Source: Ferranicluibacter rubi (GTDB taxonomy: Bacteria > Pseudomonadota > Alphaproteobacteria > Rhizobiales > Rhizobiaceae). Taken from it: a stretch of DNA of 64,000 nt. The notes under the pieces were generated by a model. That model saw nothing but the letters and a program-made list of their open reading frames with translations, searched no databases and was not told where the DNA came from. Position numbers and translations under genes: made by a program. Shown here piece after piece: positions 55,224-64,000 of this stretch (its first letter is position 1; the number at the start of each line of letters is the position of its first letter). Location: contig NZ_JAANCM010000008.1 of the NCBI RefSeq assembly GCF_011603255.1, forward strand, positions 1 to 64,000, read 5' to 3'.

Positions 55224-58200
55224 ATGGCCGGTCTCCCACACCCCGGTTCCCTCGAGGTCCTGCACCCGGCCAGCGTTCAGGACGCGCTCGACCTGCTTCA
55301 GGGCGACGCGCGTCTCGTCGCCGGCGGCACGGCGCTGCAACTTGAATGGGCGCGCGGCTTGCCCAAGCCGACACGGCTGATCGACCTCGGCCGCATTCCC
55401 GGCCTCAAGGGGATCACGGGGGATGCGGCGGGCCTGCGGATCGGGGCGTTGTCGTCGCTCGGCCTTCTCTGCTCCAGCGAGCGTGTGGCGCATCACCTGC
55501 CGATGCTGCAAGCCGCCGCCCGCACCGTGGCCGGGCCTGCGGTGCGCAATCTTGCCACGCTCGGCGGCAACATCGTCGCCCGCACCGGTTGCCTCCTGCC
55601 GGCGCTGCTGGCGCTAGACGCGACGCTGGAGGTAACGGGCAGAGACGGGCGCTTCCGCGAGCCCCTTTCCGGCTGGCTCCGACGCCCGGCCGACCCGGCC
55701 GAGGTGCTGGAGGCGGTGCACCTGCCGGTGCCGGATTCCCAGAGCCGCTGGACGCAGCGCAAGATCGGCCTGCGCGCTGCCTTCACCCCCAGCGTCATCG
55801 GTATCGCGGGCCGTCTCGATTGCCACGATGGCACCATCGTCGCGGCGCGCCTCGCGGTCGGCGGCGGCATTGTGGTGCCGCGCAGGCTGTATGAGATCGA
55901 GCGGCGGCTCACAGGACAGGATGTCGCCGGGATCGATTGGCCGGCGCTGGGCTCCGCGCTGATCGCGGCGATCGACGCGCCCGACGATGCGTTTCGGTCG
56001 GGGCGGTACAGGCGGATGGTTGCGGCCAATGCGCTGGTGCAGGGTTTGCGGGATGCCGGACGATCCCGCCTGGCCGAGGGCCCCGTGCCGCAGAGATCGG
56101 CAGAACTGGAGATGCCGCGCACGCCAACGGAGATCCGACTGTCCCGGACGGACCAGCCGCATCACTGGCATGTCCGGCCCGACATGGAGCCCAAGGTTTC
56201 CGGAACTCTGTCCTACCTGACGGATCGGCGGGAGGCGGGCATGCTGGTCGGCCGAATTCTGCGGGCCGGTCGCCCGCATGCGCGCATCCTGTCGATCGAT
56301 ACCCGCGCGGCCGAGGCGCTGCCCGGCGTCGTGGCGGTCGTCACGCACCGCGACATTCGCGGCGAGAATGCGTTCGGCATCGTGGTGCAGGATCAGCCGG
56401 CCTTCTGCTTTAACAAGGTGCGCTATGTCGGCGATCCCGTGGCCGCTGTCGCTGCCGTCGATGCGGCCACGGCGGAGGCGGCGCTCGCGCTGATCCGGGT
56501 GGACTACGAAGACTTGCCCATCGTGACCGACTCCGAAGAAGCGCTGTCGGACGCAGCCCCGGCGATCCATGCGGGCGGCAACCTGCAGCGGATCCTGCAT
56601 TTTTCGCGCGGCGACGTCGCGGCCGGGTTCGGGGCGGCGGCGCATGTCGTCGAGCGGCGCTACGAGACCTCGCGGCAGATGCATGGTTTCATGGAAACGG
56701 AAGGCGGCTTTGCGCGTGTCGAGCCGGACGGATCGCTCGCCGTCTTCGTCGGCGGCCAGCACGGCGCGCGCGACCGGCTGCAGCTGGCGCGCATTCTCGG
56801 GCGTCCGGAAGAAACGATCCGCGTCGTCACCAGCCCGACCGGCGGCGCCTTCGGCGGTAAGGACGAGCTGACGGTGCAGCCGGCGTTGGCCTTGCTGGCG
56901 ATCAAATCCGGCAAGCCGGTGCGCCTCCAGCTTTCGAGGGCCGAGTCGGTGATATCCGGTATCAAGCGCCATCCGATGATCATCCGCATGCGCACCGCAT
57001 GCGACGCCGCCGGGCGCCTGATCGCGCAGGAGGTGGACCTGCTCGCCGATGCCGGCGCCTATGCCTCGCTCGGTCCCGGCGTGCTGGAAACCGCGCTCGA
57101 GCACGTGGCCGGCCCCTACGTCATCCCGCATGTTTCGACGCGCGGGCGGCTTGCCTATACAAATAACGGCGTCTGCGGCGCCTTTCGCGGTTTCGGCGCC
57201 AACCAGATGACCTATGCGATCGAATGCCAGATGGATGCGCTGGCGGAGCTCTGCGGCCTGACGCCCGTGGAAATCCGCCGACGGAACCTGCGCGCACAAG
57301 GCTCACCCGGTTTTCTCGGCCAGACCGTTGCCCCGTCGGAGCGCCTCGCGGACATGCTGGAGGCCGCCGCCGCCAGCCCGCTCTGGGACGATCCCGGGCC
57401 CGGCGACGGCGAAGAGGTGATCGGCACGGGCATGGCGCTGAACTATCAGGGCAACGGGCTCGGCTCGCTGGTGCCCGATCCGGCCGGCGGGCGCCTGCGC
57501 TTGCGCGCCGACGGGCTGATCGAGGCGGCCTACGGGCTGGACGAGATGGGACAGGGGCTGCTCACCTCCGTCCAGGCGGCCGTGTCCGCCGAGCTCGGCA
57601 TCAGCCGCGACGATATCCTGCCCGTCACCGGCGACACGGCGCTTGCCCCCGATTCCAGCTCGACCAGCGCCTCGCGCGGCGGTTATGTCGTCTGGCGGGC
57701 GGCGCAACTGGCGGGCCCGGAGTTTTCCGCCCGGCTGACGGATGCCGCCGCCCGCCTGCTCGACCGGCCCGCCGACGGCCTGAAACTGGCCCCCGGTGGC
57801 ATCGCCGACCGGCGCAGCAACAGCGGCCGGCTGCTGATGCGCTTTCGCGACCTGGCCGAGGCGCTTGCCCCTGAGGCGCTGCCGTCCGTCACGGTCGCCT
57901 TCGACTTTCCAAAGACGGAGTACACGGCCAGCAATGCCCGCTACATCTTCGCCTTCGGCGCCTGCATCGTGCGCGTGGCGGTGAGCCGGATCACGGGCGC
58001 TGTCCGCGTCCTCGATATCCACCAGCACACGGCCGCAGGCCCGGTTCTCGACGTCGCAGCCTATCTCGGGCAGATGGAGGGCGGGGCGATCCAGGGGCTC
58101 GGCTTCACGCTGACCGAGGACGCGCGGATGCTGGACGGTGCCTATGTGACCGCCAATCTCGACACCTACATGCTGCCCGGCATCCGCGATACGGCGCGCA

Positions 58201-58403
58201 GCCTGTCAGTCGTCGCGCTGGAAGGGCTGGATGACGGCGACGGTCTCGGCCCGCGCGGTGCCGGCGAACTCGGGATCGGCGCGATCACCCCGGCCATCGC
58301 CAATGCCGTCGGAAAGGCTATCGGCCAGACCGCCTGCAAGACGCCGCTGACCGTCCCCTTCTGCCCGGAAGGCCTTCTGGATGCGATCGGAGCACGCGTA
58401 TGA
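55224..58403 (+). CDS. Xanthine dehydrogenase-type hydroxylase: fused FAD and molybdenum subunits
   Basis: This 1059-residue protein has FAD domain first, Mo domain second. Residues 1-290 are a CoxM/XdhA-like FAD domain (RLVAGGTALQLEWARG, VRNLATLGGNIV). From about 320 comes the aldehyde oxidase/xanthine dehydrogenase large subunit (GRILRAGRPHARILSIDTRA, TGGAFGGKDELT, GAFRGFGANQMTYAIE) ending with the catalytic Glu in GAGELGIGAIT. FAD and Mo subunits are usually separate when the FeS subunit is separate. The enzyme hydroxylates carbon next to ring nitrogen in purines and similar compounds. ATG 55224 is preferred over GTG 55218. Coupled by ATGA to its FeS subunit. Confidence 0.92.
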   Translation: MAGLPHPGSLEVLHPASVQDALDLLQGDARLVAGGTALQLEWARGLPKPTRLIDLGRIPGLKGITGDAAGLRIGALSSLGLLCSSERVAHHLPMLQAAARTVAGPAVRNLATLGGNIVARTGCLLPALLALDATLEVTGRDGRFREPLSGWLRRPADPAEVLEAVHLPVPDSQSRWTQRKIGLRAAFTPSVIGIAGRLDCHDGTIVAARLAVGGGIVVPRRLYEIERRLTGQDVAGIDWPALGSALIAAIDAPDDAFRSGRYRRMVAANALVQGLRDAGRSRLAEGPVPQRSAELEMPRTPTEIRLSRTDQPHHWHVRPDMEPKVSGTLSYLTDRREAGMLVGRILRAGRPHARILSIDTRAAEALPGVVAVVTHRDIRGENAFGIVVQDQPAFCFNKVRYVGDPVAAVAAVDAATAEAALALIRVDYEDLPIVTDSEEALSDAAPAIHAGGNLQRILHFSRGDVAAGFGAAAHVVERRYETSRQMHGFMETEGGFARVEPDGSLAVFVGGQHGARDRLQLARILGRPEETIRVVTSPTGGAFGGKDELTVQPALALLAIKSGKPVRLQLSRAESVISGIKRHPMIIRMRTACDAAGRLIAQEVDLLADAGAYASLGPGVLETALEHVAGPYVIPHVSTRGRLAYTNNGVCGAFRGFGANQMTYAIECQMDALAELCGLTPVEIRRRNLRAQGSPGFLGQTVAPSERLADMLEAAAASPLWDDPGPGDGEEVIGTGMALNYQGNGLGSLVPDPAGGRLRLRADGLIEAAYGLDEMGQGLLTSVQAAVSAELGISRDDILPVTGDTALAPDSSSTSASRGGYVVWRAAQLAGPEFSARLTDAAARLLDRPADGLKLAPGGIADRRSNSGRLLMRFRDLAEALAPEALPSVTVAFDFPKTEYTASNARYIFAFGACIVRVAVSRITGAVRVLDIHQHTAAGPVLDVAAYLGQMEGGAIQGLGFTLTEDARMLDGAYVTANLDTYMLPGIRDTARSLSVVALEGLDDGDGLGPRGAGELGIGAITPAIANAVGKAIGQTACKTPLTVPFCPEGLLDAIGARV

Positions 58404-58897
58404 GCGCCATCGCCTTCCGCCTCAACGGCGAGATGCGGTCCATCGCCACACCGGCCGAGACGCGGCTCTCGGAGATCCTGCGCGATCAGTACCTCCAGAC
58501 GGCCACCAAGGTCGCCTGCGGCATCGGGCGCTGCGGCGCCTGCACGGTGATGATGAACGGCCAGGCCGTCAATGCCTGCCTCGTCATGGCCTGGCAGATC
58601 GAGGGTGCCGACATCGTCTCGCCGGAAGGGCTGGGCGCCTTCGAGACCGCCCGTATCGTCAAGGCGGCGCTCATCGAGGAGAACGCTTTCCAGTGCGGCT
58701 ATTGCGCGCCCGGCTTTCTGATGGCGCTGACCGTGCTGTTCCTCAGCAACCGGCAGGCGGGAGAGCCGGAGATCCTGTCGGCGCTGGAGGGCAATCTCTG
58801 TCGCTGCACCGGCTATCATTCCATCCTGCGCGGCGCGCTTTCCGCCGCCAACCGCCTGCGCCCCGGCGCAGCAAGCGAGACCGGAGATCCCTCATGA
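58400..58897 (+). CDS. Xanthine dehydrogenase-type [2Fe-2S] subunit
   Basis: This 165-residue iron-sulfur subunit has two clusters: Cys40, 45, 48, 60 (CGIGRCGACTV ... AC) in the plant-ferredoxin-like domain and Cys99, 102, 134, 136 (CGYCAPGF ... CRCTGYHS) in the helical domain. It carries electrons between Mo and FAD of the preceding fused subunit. It has ATGA overlaps on both sides. Confidence 0.94.
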   Translation: MSAIAFRLNGEMRSIATPAETRLSEILRDQYLQTATKVACGIGRCGACTVMMNGQAVNACLVMAWQIEGADIVSPEGLGAFETARIVKAALIEENAFQCGYCAPGFLMALTVLFLSNRQAGEPEILSALEGNLCRCTGYHSILRGALSAANRLRPGAASETGDPS

Positions 58898-60408
58898 CCC
58901 TCATCCTTCGCCCGTTCAAGCCCGAAAGCGAGGGCGCCAAGGCCTTTCTGTCGATACCGCGCAAACGCCTGCTGATCGGCGGTGCCTGGGTTGAGGCCTC
59001 CGGCGGCGCGACGTTTTCGACCTACGATCCCGCAACCGGCGAGCCTCTGGCGGAACTGAGCGAAGCGAATGCATCGGATGTGGACGCGGCCGTCTCGGCC
59101 TCCAGAGCCGCCTTTGAAAGCGACGCCTGGCGCGGCATGACGCCGTCGGCACGCGCCAAACTGCTCTGGCGCATCGCCGACCGTATCGAGGCGAATGCGG
59201 ATGCGCTGGCGGAGCTCGAGACGCTCGACCAGGGCAAGTCGCTGAAGACCGGCCGCTTCGGCGAAATCCCGGCCTCGGCCGAACAGTTCCGTTATTATGC
59301 GGGCTTTGCCACGAAAATCCTCGGTACCACCATTCCCACCTCGATTGCCTATCAGCCGCCGGGCAAAAAGATCTTCGCCTATACGACGCGCGAGCCGATC
59401 GGCGTGGTGGCCGCCATCACGCCGTGGAATTCGCCGCTTCTGATGGCAGCGATGAAGCTGGCGCCGGCCCTTGCCGCCGGTTGCACCGTGGTGCTGAAGC
59501 CGGCCGAGGAAACCTCGCTCACCGCCCTTCGCCTCGGCGAACTGATGATCGAGGCCGGACTACCGGCCGGCGTCGTCAACATCGTCACCGGCTCCGGGGA
59601 AGTCGCGGGCGCAGCGCTCGCTGCCCATCCGGACGTCGACAAGGTGGCCTTCACCGGCTCGACCGAGGTCGGCAAGCTGATCGTGGGGGCCGCGCGCGGC
59701 AATCTGAAAAAGCTGACGCTGGAACTGGGCGGCAAATCGCCAGCCATCGTCTTGGCCGACGCCGACATGGATCTCGCCGTTCCCGGCATCGCCCGCGGCA
59801 TCTTCGCCAATGCCGGGCAGGTCTGTGTCGCCGGCTCGCGCGTCTATGCCCACCGTGCGGTCTACGACCGGTTGGTCGAGGGGCTGGCGCGAGAGGCAGA
59901 CAGGCTGCGTCTCGGCCACGGTCTCGACCCCGAGACCGACCTCGGGCCGCTGGTCAACCGGAAACAGGCCGACCGGGTCGCGCGCTATGTTCGCGCAGGC
60001 GTGTCCGACGGCGCGGAGATCGTCGCAGGCGGGGTGCAGGACGGCGAGCAGCAGACCTTCTATGCGCCGACCGTCGTTACCGGCGTGCGCCAGGATATGG
60101 CCCTGATGCGCGAGGAAATTTTTGGTCCCGTCGTCGCCGTCACACCGTTCGACGAGGCGGGGGAGGCGCTCGCCTTCGCCAACGACACGCCCTATGGCCT
60201 TGCCGCCAGCGTCTGGACCGCCGACCTCAGTACCGCCCACCGCCTGTCGGCCGCCATCCGTTCCGGCACGGTCTGGATCAACTGCCACTCCTATTTCTCC
60301 CCCGAACTGCCCAAGGGCGGCCACAAGCAATCCGGCTGGGGCTATGAAAACGGCGCGCCGGGGCTGGAGAATTATCTCGAGACGAAGACGGTGTGCGCGC
60401 TGGTGTGA
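58894..60408 (+). CDS. NAD(P)-dependent aldehyde dehydrogenase
   Basis: This 504-residue enzyme has catalytic Glu277 (LTLELGGKSP) and nucleophile Cys311 (NAGQVCVAGSRV), and the cofactor region AITPWNSPLLMA / GSTEVGK. It is of the betaine/general aldehyde dehydrogenase type. As last gene of the operon it could oxidise the aldehyde from the TPP decarboxylase or GMC enzyme, or even formaldehyde-derived products from N-demethylation; the last is less likely for this family. Confidence 0.93.
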   Translation: MTLILRPFKPESEGAKAFLSIPRKRLLIGGAWVEASGGATFSTYDPATGEPLAELSEANASDVDAAVSASRAAFESDAWRGMTPSARAKLLWRIADRIEANADALAELETLDQGKSLKTGRFGEIPASAEQFRYYAGFATKILGTTIPTSIAYQPPGKKIFAYTTREPIGVVAAITPWNSPLLMAAMKLAPALAAGCTVVLKPAEETSLTALRLGELMIEAGLPAGVVNIVTGSGEVAGAALAAHPDVDKVAFTGSTEVGKLIVGAARGNLKKLTLELGGKSPAIVLADADMDLAVPGIARGIFANAGQVCVAGSRVYAHRAVYDRLVEGLAREADRLRLGHGLDPETDLGPLVNRKQADRVARYVRAGVSDGAEIVAGGVQDGEQQTFYAPTVVTGVRQDMALMREEIFGPVVAVTPFDEAGEALAFANDTPYGLAASVWTADLSTAHRLSAAIRSGTVWINCHSYFSPELPKGGHKQSGWGYENGAPGLENYLETKTVCALV

Positions 60409-60604
60409 TACCAACGGCCCGGAGCTTTGGCCTTAGGGCAGGTTCGAGTGGCTATCGATTTGATGGCGGGTCGTTTGCGAAGAAATTCCAATTTTGGCAG
60501 CAGATACCGATGATAGGGGTCTGATCCCTTCAGGAACGTCACCTTTCAGATGTCCGCGAGAAGGATGACTGAGACGAGGATCAAATCTGATGCGGAATGC
60601 CAAT

Positions 60605-61570
60605 CTATGCCCCTTTCACTCTACTGCGGCTGCTGGACGTAAAGACGGCGATAGCAAGACAGACGCCGGCGATCTGCAGTCCCGCGCCGGCGGCCTCGGT
60701 CACTGTCGGCCATCGCACCTCGAAGACGAAGCCGTAGCCGAGACCGAAAATCGTTTCGGCGACGATCAACTGGGCGGCGAGCGACAGAGGCAAGCGGCGC
60801 GCAGCGACCACCCAGAGCACGGTGGCCAGCCAGGATCCGGCAAGGCCCATCAGCAGTGACCAGAGGATGAATGTCTCGACCTGCGGTAGCGTGAACGCTG
60901 TCTGCGCGGCGAGCGATGTGAAGGGAAGCAGAAGAATGCTGCCGATCAGCGCGCCGATGCCCTGAAGACCCGTCCAGGCGAGACCGTCGGGCGCGTTTCC
61001 GTCGCTGCGCATGATGGCGGAGTTTGCAAGGCCATAGACCACCCAGACGGCAAGTGCTGCAAAGGACAGGGCCGTGCCAGCGAGAAGGTTCCCCCGGTCT
61101 TCCAACGCCACATCCGCGAATGTGCCGAGATTGACGAAGGCGATACCGCCGGCGATCAGCAGCAGGGGGCCTGCCAGCCTGCGCCAGGCCACGGCCTTCT
61201 CGCTGAGATTGGCGATCAAGGGCAGGATCACCGGCATCAGTCCGGTGACGAGGGGCGGAATGGTCGGTCCCGAAAGGCCGACGGCGAAGGCCGCGCTGAC
61301 GAAATACCCGACATAGCCGAGCCCGCCGAGCGCAAGGCCAATGCACCAGTGCCGCAGACCGAGCCCGACCGGGCGGAAGCGGGGATGCAGCATCAGCAGG
61401 AGCGAGACGAGGCCGAACAGGCCGTAGCGCGAAACCGCGAGATCGATGGGGGTAAAGGGCGCCACCGCGCGTGCGGCGACGAAGGTGAGGCCCCAGAGCG
61501 CGCAAGTGGCGAGCCCTGAGAGGATGCCGATGATCATGGGATAAGCCTTGGAGAGAGAGGCGTTCAGCAT
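60605..61570 (-). CDS. EamA/DMT-family transporter
   Basis: This 321-residue inner-membrane protein has ten predicted helices in two EamA repeats (GILSGLATCALWGLTFVAARA; second half LAAQLIVAETIFGLGYGF). These usually export amino acids or small metabolites. It is divergent from the Lrp/AsnC gene at 61630, a common regulator-exporter pair. Start options are GTG 61585, ATG 61570 and ATG 61537. Confidence 0.88.
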   Translation of the reverse strand: MLNASLSKAYPMIIGILSGLATCALWGLTFVAARAVAPFTPIDLAVSRYGLFGLVSLLLMLHPRFRPVGLGLRHWCIGLALGGLGYVGYFVSAAFAVGLSGPTIPPLVTGLMPVILPLIANLSEKAVAWRRLAGPLLLIAGGIAFVNLGTFADVALEDRGNLLAGTALSFAALAVWVVYGLANSAIMRSDGNAPDGLAWTGLQGIGALIGSILLLPFTSLAAQTAFTLPQVETFILWSLLMGLAGSWLATVLWVVAARRLPLSLAAQLIVAETIFGLGYGFVFEVRWPTVTEAAGAGLQIAGVCLAIAVFTSSSRSRVKGA

Positions 61571-61629
61571 CGTCGGATCATCCACCGAAATCCATGGCGG
61601 ATCGGAGGTGAAACCGCTAATTTCGACCT

Positions 61630-62109
61630 ATGACGAAAGCAAAAGACGCCGAACCCCTTCGATCCACAAATTCCCCCCTCGATGCCATCGACGCGCGCCT
61701 GCTGACGGTGCTCGACGCGCAAGGCCGGTTGCCGATGAGCGAGCTTGGCCGTTTGGTCGGCCTGTCGGCCCCGAGCACTGCCGATCGGGTTCGGCGTCTG
61801 GAAGCGACGGGCATCATCGCCGGCTTCACCGTGGAGACCGATCCGCGGGCGCTCGGCTATGCGATCCGTGCGCTGGTGCGCATCCGGCCGCTGCCGGGCA
61901 AGCTGCATCTGGTGGAAAAGCTCATTCAGGAAACGCCGGAGATCGTCGAATGCGACCGGATCACCGGTGAGGACCCGTTTCTGGCACGGCTGGTCGTGCG
62001 CTCCGTCGAGGAGATGGATGCGGTGCTGGAAGGCCTGTCCGACCATGCCGTCACCAGCACGGCGGTGATCAAGGGGCAGTCGGTCAAGCGCCGGCTGCCG
62101 CCGTTGTAG
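61630..62109 (+). CDS. Lrp/AsnC-family transcriptional regulator
   Basis: This 159-residue protein has the HTH at 15-65 (LDAIDARLLTVLDAQGRLPM, then VGLSAPSTADRVRRLEATGII) and the AsnC ligand domain after it (IVECDRITGEDPFLARLVVRS). Only about 60 bp separates it from the divergent EamA transporter, which it probably controls in response to an amino acid. Confidence 0.92.
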   Translation: MTKAKDAEPLRSTNSPLDAIDARLLTVLDAQGRLPMSELGRLVGLSAPSTADRVRRLEATGIIAGFTVETDPRALGYAIRALVRIRPLPGKLHLVEKLIQETPEIVECDRITGEDPFLARLVVRSVEEMDAVLEGLSDHAVTSTAVIKGQSVKRRLPPL

Positions 62110-62237
62110 GACCTGTCCAAACGTCGAACAGACGGGCGAAAACAGCATTTCTAGAGATGGATGAGCCGTGGGCTTGTTGCAGCAGATGGTCCCCCTGCTA
62201 AACTCATGGCAGCCGCCCTTTTTCCGGAGGAAAGAAC

Positions 62238-63272
62238 ATGTCCGCCTTCGCAACTGCTCTCCCCGGTCTGAACCCTGATATCGCTGATAAACTTGCCGCC
62301 GGCGTGGCCTCCGGTCTGCTGCCGCATCTGCATGCTGTTGTCGTCGAGCGAGCCGGAACGCCGGTCCTAGAACGCTATGATCAGGGTATCGACGAGACCT
62401 GGGGGCAGCCGCTCGGGGTCGTCTCCTTCGAACCCGACACGCTGCATGATCTCCGGTCAGTGACGAAAAGCGTGGTCGGCCTTCTCTACGGCATCGCGCT
62501 CGATCGCGGCCTCGTACCGGCGCCGGCTGCGCCGCTTCTTGCTCAATTTCAGCAATATGCAGACCTCGCCACCGATCCAACGCGGCAAAAGCTGACGGTT
62601 GAACACGCGCTGACCATGACGCTCGGAATGGAATGGGACGAGAGCCGCCCTTATACGGACCCGGAGAACAGCGAGATCGGGATGGAAAACGCTGCCGATC
62701 GTTACCGTTACGTTCTCGAGCGACCCTTCGTCGCCGAACCGGGAGCGCAGTGGATCTACTCCGGCGGCAGCGTGGCGCTGGTGGGCGCGTTGATCGAACA
62801 GGGAACGGGCAAAAGCCTGCCGGATTTCGCGCGCGAGGCCCTGTTCGAACCGCTCGGCATTTCCGTGTTCGAATGGTCGGCAGGACAGGACGGTGTCGCG
62901 TCCGCGGCCTCCGGCCTGCGTCTGACCGCTCGCGACCTCTTGAAGATCGGACGCCTCGTGCTTGGCAAGGGTCTGTTCGAGGGGCATCGCGTCGTCTCCG
63001 AAGGCTGGATCGATGGCTCCCTGCGCCCGATCGTGCCGACGGGTGACGGGTTGCATTATGGCAGGCTCTGGTTCTGCGGCGAGGCACTGGCCCTCGGCGA
63101 GGACCGTCGTTGGTTCGCAGGTTTCGGCAATGGCGGACAGAGACTGTGGCTGATGCCGGAGGCCGATCTCGCGGCCGTCGTCTTCTGCGGGCGCTACAAT
63201 ATCTGGGATGCCTGGATGACACCGACCCGTATCTGGCGCGAGATCGTCCTCGCAAACCTGGAAATGTCGTGA
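62238..63272 (+). CDS. Serine hydrolase, beta-lactamase class C family
   Basis: This 344-residue protein has the nucleophile motif SVTK (Ser74, Lys77; RSVTKSVVGLLYG) and a second motif YSGGS. The family contains esterases, D-aminopeptidases and penicillin-binding-like enzymes. There is no signal peptide, so it is cytoplasmic, which argues against beta-lactam resistance. GGAGGAAAG precedes the ATG. It stands alone. Confidence 0.88.
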   Translation: MSAFATALPGLNPDIADKLAAGVASGLLPHLHAVVVERAGTPVLERYDQGIDETWGQPLGVVSFEPDTLHDLRSVTKSVVGLLYGIALDRGLVPAPAAPLLAQFQQYADLATDPTRQKLTVEHALTMTLGMEWDESRPYTDPENSEIGMENAADRYRYVLERPFVAEPGAQWIYSGGSVALVGALIEQGTGKSLPDFAREALFEPLGISVFEWSAGQDGVASAASGLRLTARDLLKIGRLVLGKGLFEGHRVVSEGWIDGSLRPIVPTGDGLHYGRLWFCGEALALGEDRRWFAGFGNGGQRLWLMPEADLAAVVFCGRYNIWDAWMTPTRIWREIVLANLEMS

Positions 63273-63452
63273 TCCGACATCCTTGCGCCCTTACTCTAGC
63301 GCCCCCTAAGAATCGAGGAAGGACGGCAGTAACGTTTTCCGAGGACCAGCTAAAGCAGCAACTGACGTCGCTGAATATTTTTGTTGAATTGCACAGGCGC
63401 GACAATTCGGAAGAGTGATGGCAGGGGTTGCGCGCTCCAGGAGAGAAATTGG

Positions 63453-63845
63453 ATGCGGTTTATCAATCCGATCCCGTTCGTCATCGACATCCAGCGCTCG
63501 AAGGAATTCTACCGATCTATCCTCGGTCTGAAAATCGTTCAGGATTTCGGAAACTTCGTGCTTTTCGAGACGGGCTTTGCGATCCATGAGGGACGTTCAT
63601 TGGAGCAGACGATCTGGAGGCAGGCGGCTCCCTTGCAAGCATCCTACGGGCATAGAAATATGCTGTTGTATTTCGAACATGAGGATGTCGATGCGGCCTT
63701 CGAAACCATCGCACCGCACGTCGTGCTGATCCATCCCGTCGAGAGGCAGGCATGGGGACAACGTGTGTTCCGCTTTTATGATCCGGACGGGCACGCCATA
63801 GAGGTCGGTGAGCCACAAACGCCCATGCTTTTGGAGACGCCGTGA
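63453..63845 (+). CDS. VOC-family (glyoxalase/bleomycin-resistance-fold) protein
   Basis: This 130-residue protein has the two-module VOC fold: FVIDIQRSKEFYRSILGLKI, then NMLLYFEHEDVDAAFETI and FRFYDPDGHAIEVGEP with the metal-site Glu. Substrate unknown. ATG 63453 follows GGAGAG. An upstream in-frame codon at 63381 is not supported. Confidence 0.88.
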   Translation: MRFINPIPFVIDIQRSKEFYRSILGLKIVQDFGNFVLFETGFAIHEGRSLEQTIWRQAAPLQASYGHRNMLLYFEHEDVDAAFETIAPHVVLIHPVERQAWGQRVFRFYDPDGHAIEVGEPQTPMLLETP

Positions 63846-63940
63846 CGGTCATGATTTGCAAAGACCGTAAGCGGTATCGATTTCATGTCGTTTCGAAGGC
63901 TACCCGGTGTTACCGGCATGGGGCGTAAGCGCATCATCGT

Positions 63941-64000
63941 CTAGCCGCCCGAAAGCGCAAGCTGCGCGGCGAGCGCGCCGAAGGCCAACGCAAAGCTGTG
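63941..64000 (-). CDS. Possible C-terminal end of a protein cut by the window edge
   Basis: On the minus strand the open frame from the right edge reads HSFALAFGALAAQLALSGG and then TAG at 63943-63941. It could be the last membrane helix of a transporter. Too short to name, and it could be chance. Confidence 0.3.
   Translation of the reverse strand, partial: HSFALAFGALAAQLALSGG

Noticed and set aside
60409..60604. Possible terminator after the aldehyde dehydrogenase
   Set aside because: No stem followed by a T-run could be found in this 196-bp gap, although the operon should end here.

Overview
The window is a high-GC stretch from an alphaproteobacterium, most likely Rhizobiaceae (Agrobacterium, Rhizobium, Ensifer or Shinella type). 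The grounds are the density of ABC importers, the LysR, ROK and GntR regulators, the DUF882 protein, and a cassette of the kind I know from Agrobacterium vitis (the Avi_7169/Avi_7170 families). I see no rRNA, tRNA, ribosomal protein or other core gene. With the insertion sequences and gene remnants, this points to an accessory replicon or genomic island. This is inference; no replication gene is present.

Layout. 1-1926: remnants of two IS3-family elements, one split by an intact IS3-family element at 622-1905 with a 3-bp target duplication. 2016-4157: LysR regulator, the tail of a lost short-chain dehydrogenase, and an aldo/keto reductase. 4509-13234: an operon for a Dpp-like ABC importer (binding protein, two permeases, one fused double ATPase), a luciferase-like monooxygenase, two carboxymuconolactone-decarboxylase/AhpD-type proteins and a 2-oxoglutarate/Fe oxygenase; it looks like uptake and oxidative breakdown of a small organic nutrient. 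13560-16307: a membrane class III nucleotide cyclase and a DUF882 M15-like protein. 16478-26334: a mannoside module with a divergent MalK-type ATPase, sugar-binding protein, two permeases, a GH38 alpha-mannosidase and two convergent ROK regulators.

From about 27 kb to 60 kb the window is almost entirely catabolism of nitrogen heterocycles, in two blocks. Block A (27170-39188) has a RutF-type flavin reductase, an AtzE-like amidase with its small AtzG-like partner, an RbsABC-type importer, an MFS transporter, a GntR/UTRA regulator, RutA, a second amidase and an isochorismatase-fold hydrolase. The three upstream regions of the block share a 17-bp palindrome with core GTnCGnAC, so GntR probably controls all of it. 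RutB, C, D and E are absent, so the substrate or the later steps probably differ from classical uracil breakdown.

Block B (39479-60408) has a BMP-type (purine/nucleoside) importer on the minus strand and a long, mostly start/stop-coupled plus-strand operon. That operon carries an acylphosphatase-like protein, a stand-alone Rieske ferredoxin domain, a GST-like protein, adenine deaminase, LysR, a two-subunit TPP decarboxylase, a GMC oxidoreductase, an MtaD/guanine-deaminase-type amidohydrolase, a xanthine-dehydrogenase-type hydroxylase and an aldehyde dehydrogenase. Two genes, one at each end of block B, encode Rieske-oxygenase catalytic domains without any Rieske domain. The set (catalytic-only subunit, separate Rieske domain, GST-like protein, purine enzymes) resembles the NdmC/NdmD/NdmE 7-methylxanthine N7-demethylase, here in split form. 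This is the most interesting content of the window.

60605-64000 is ordinary: an EamA transporter with a divergent Lrp/AsnC regulator, a beta-lactamase-fold serine hydrolase, a VOC protein and a partial gene at the edge.
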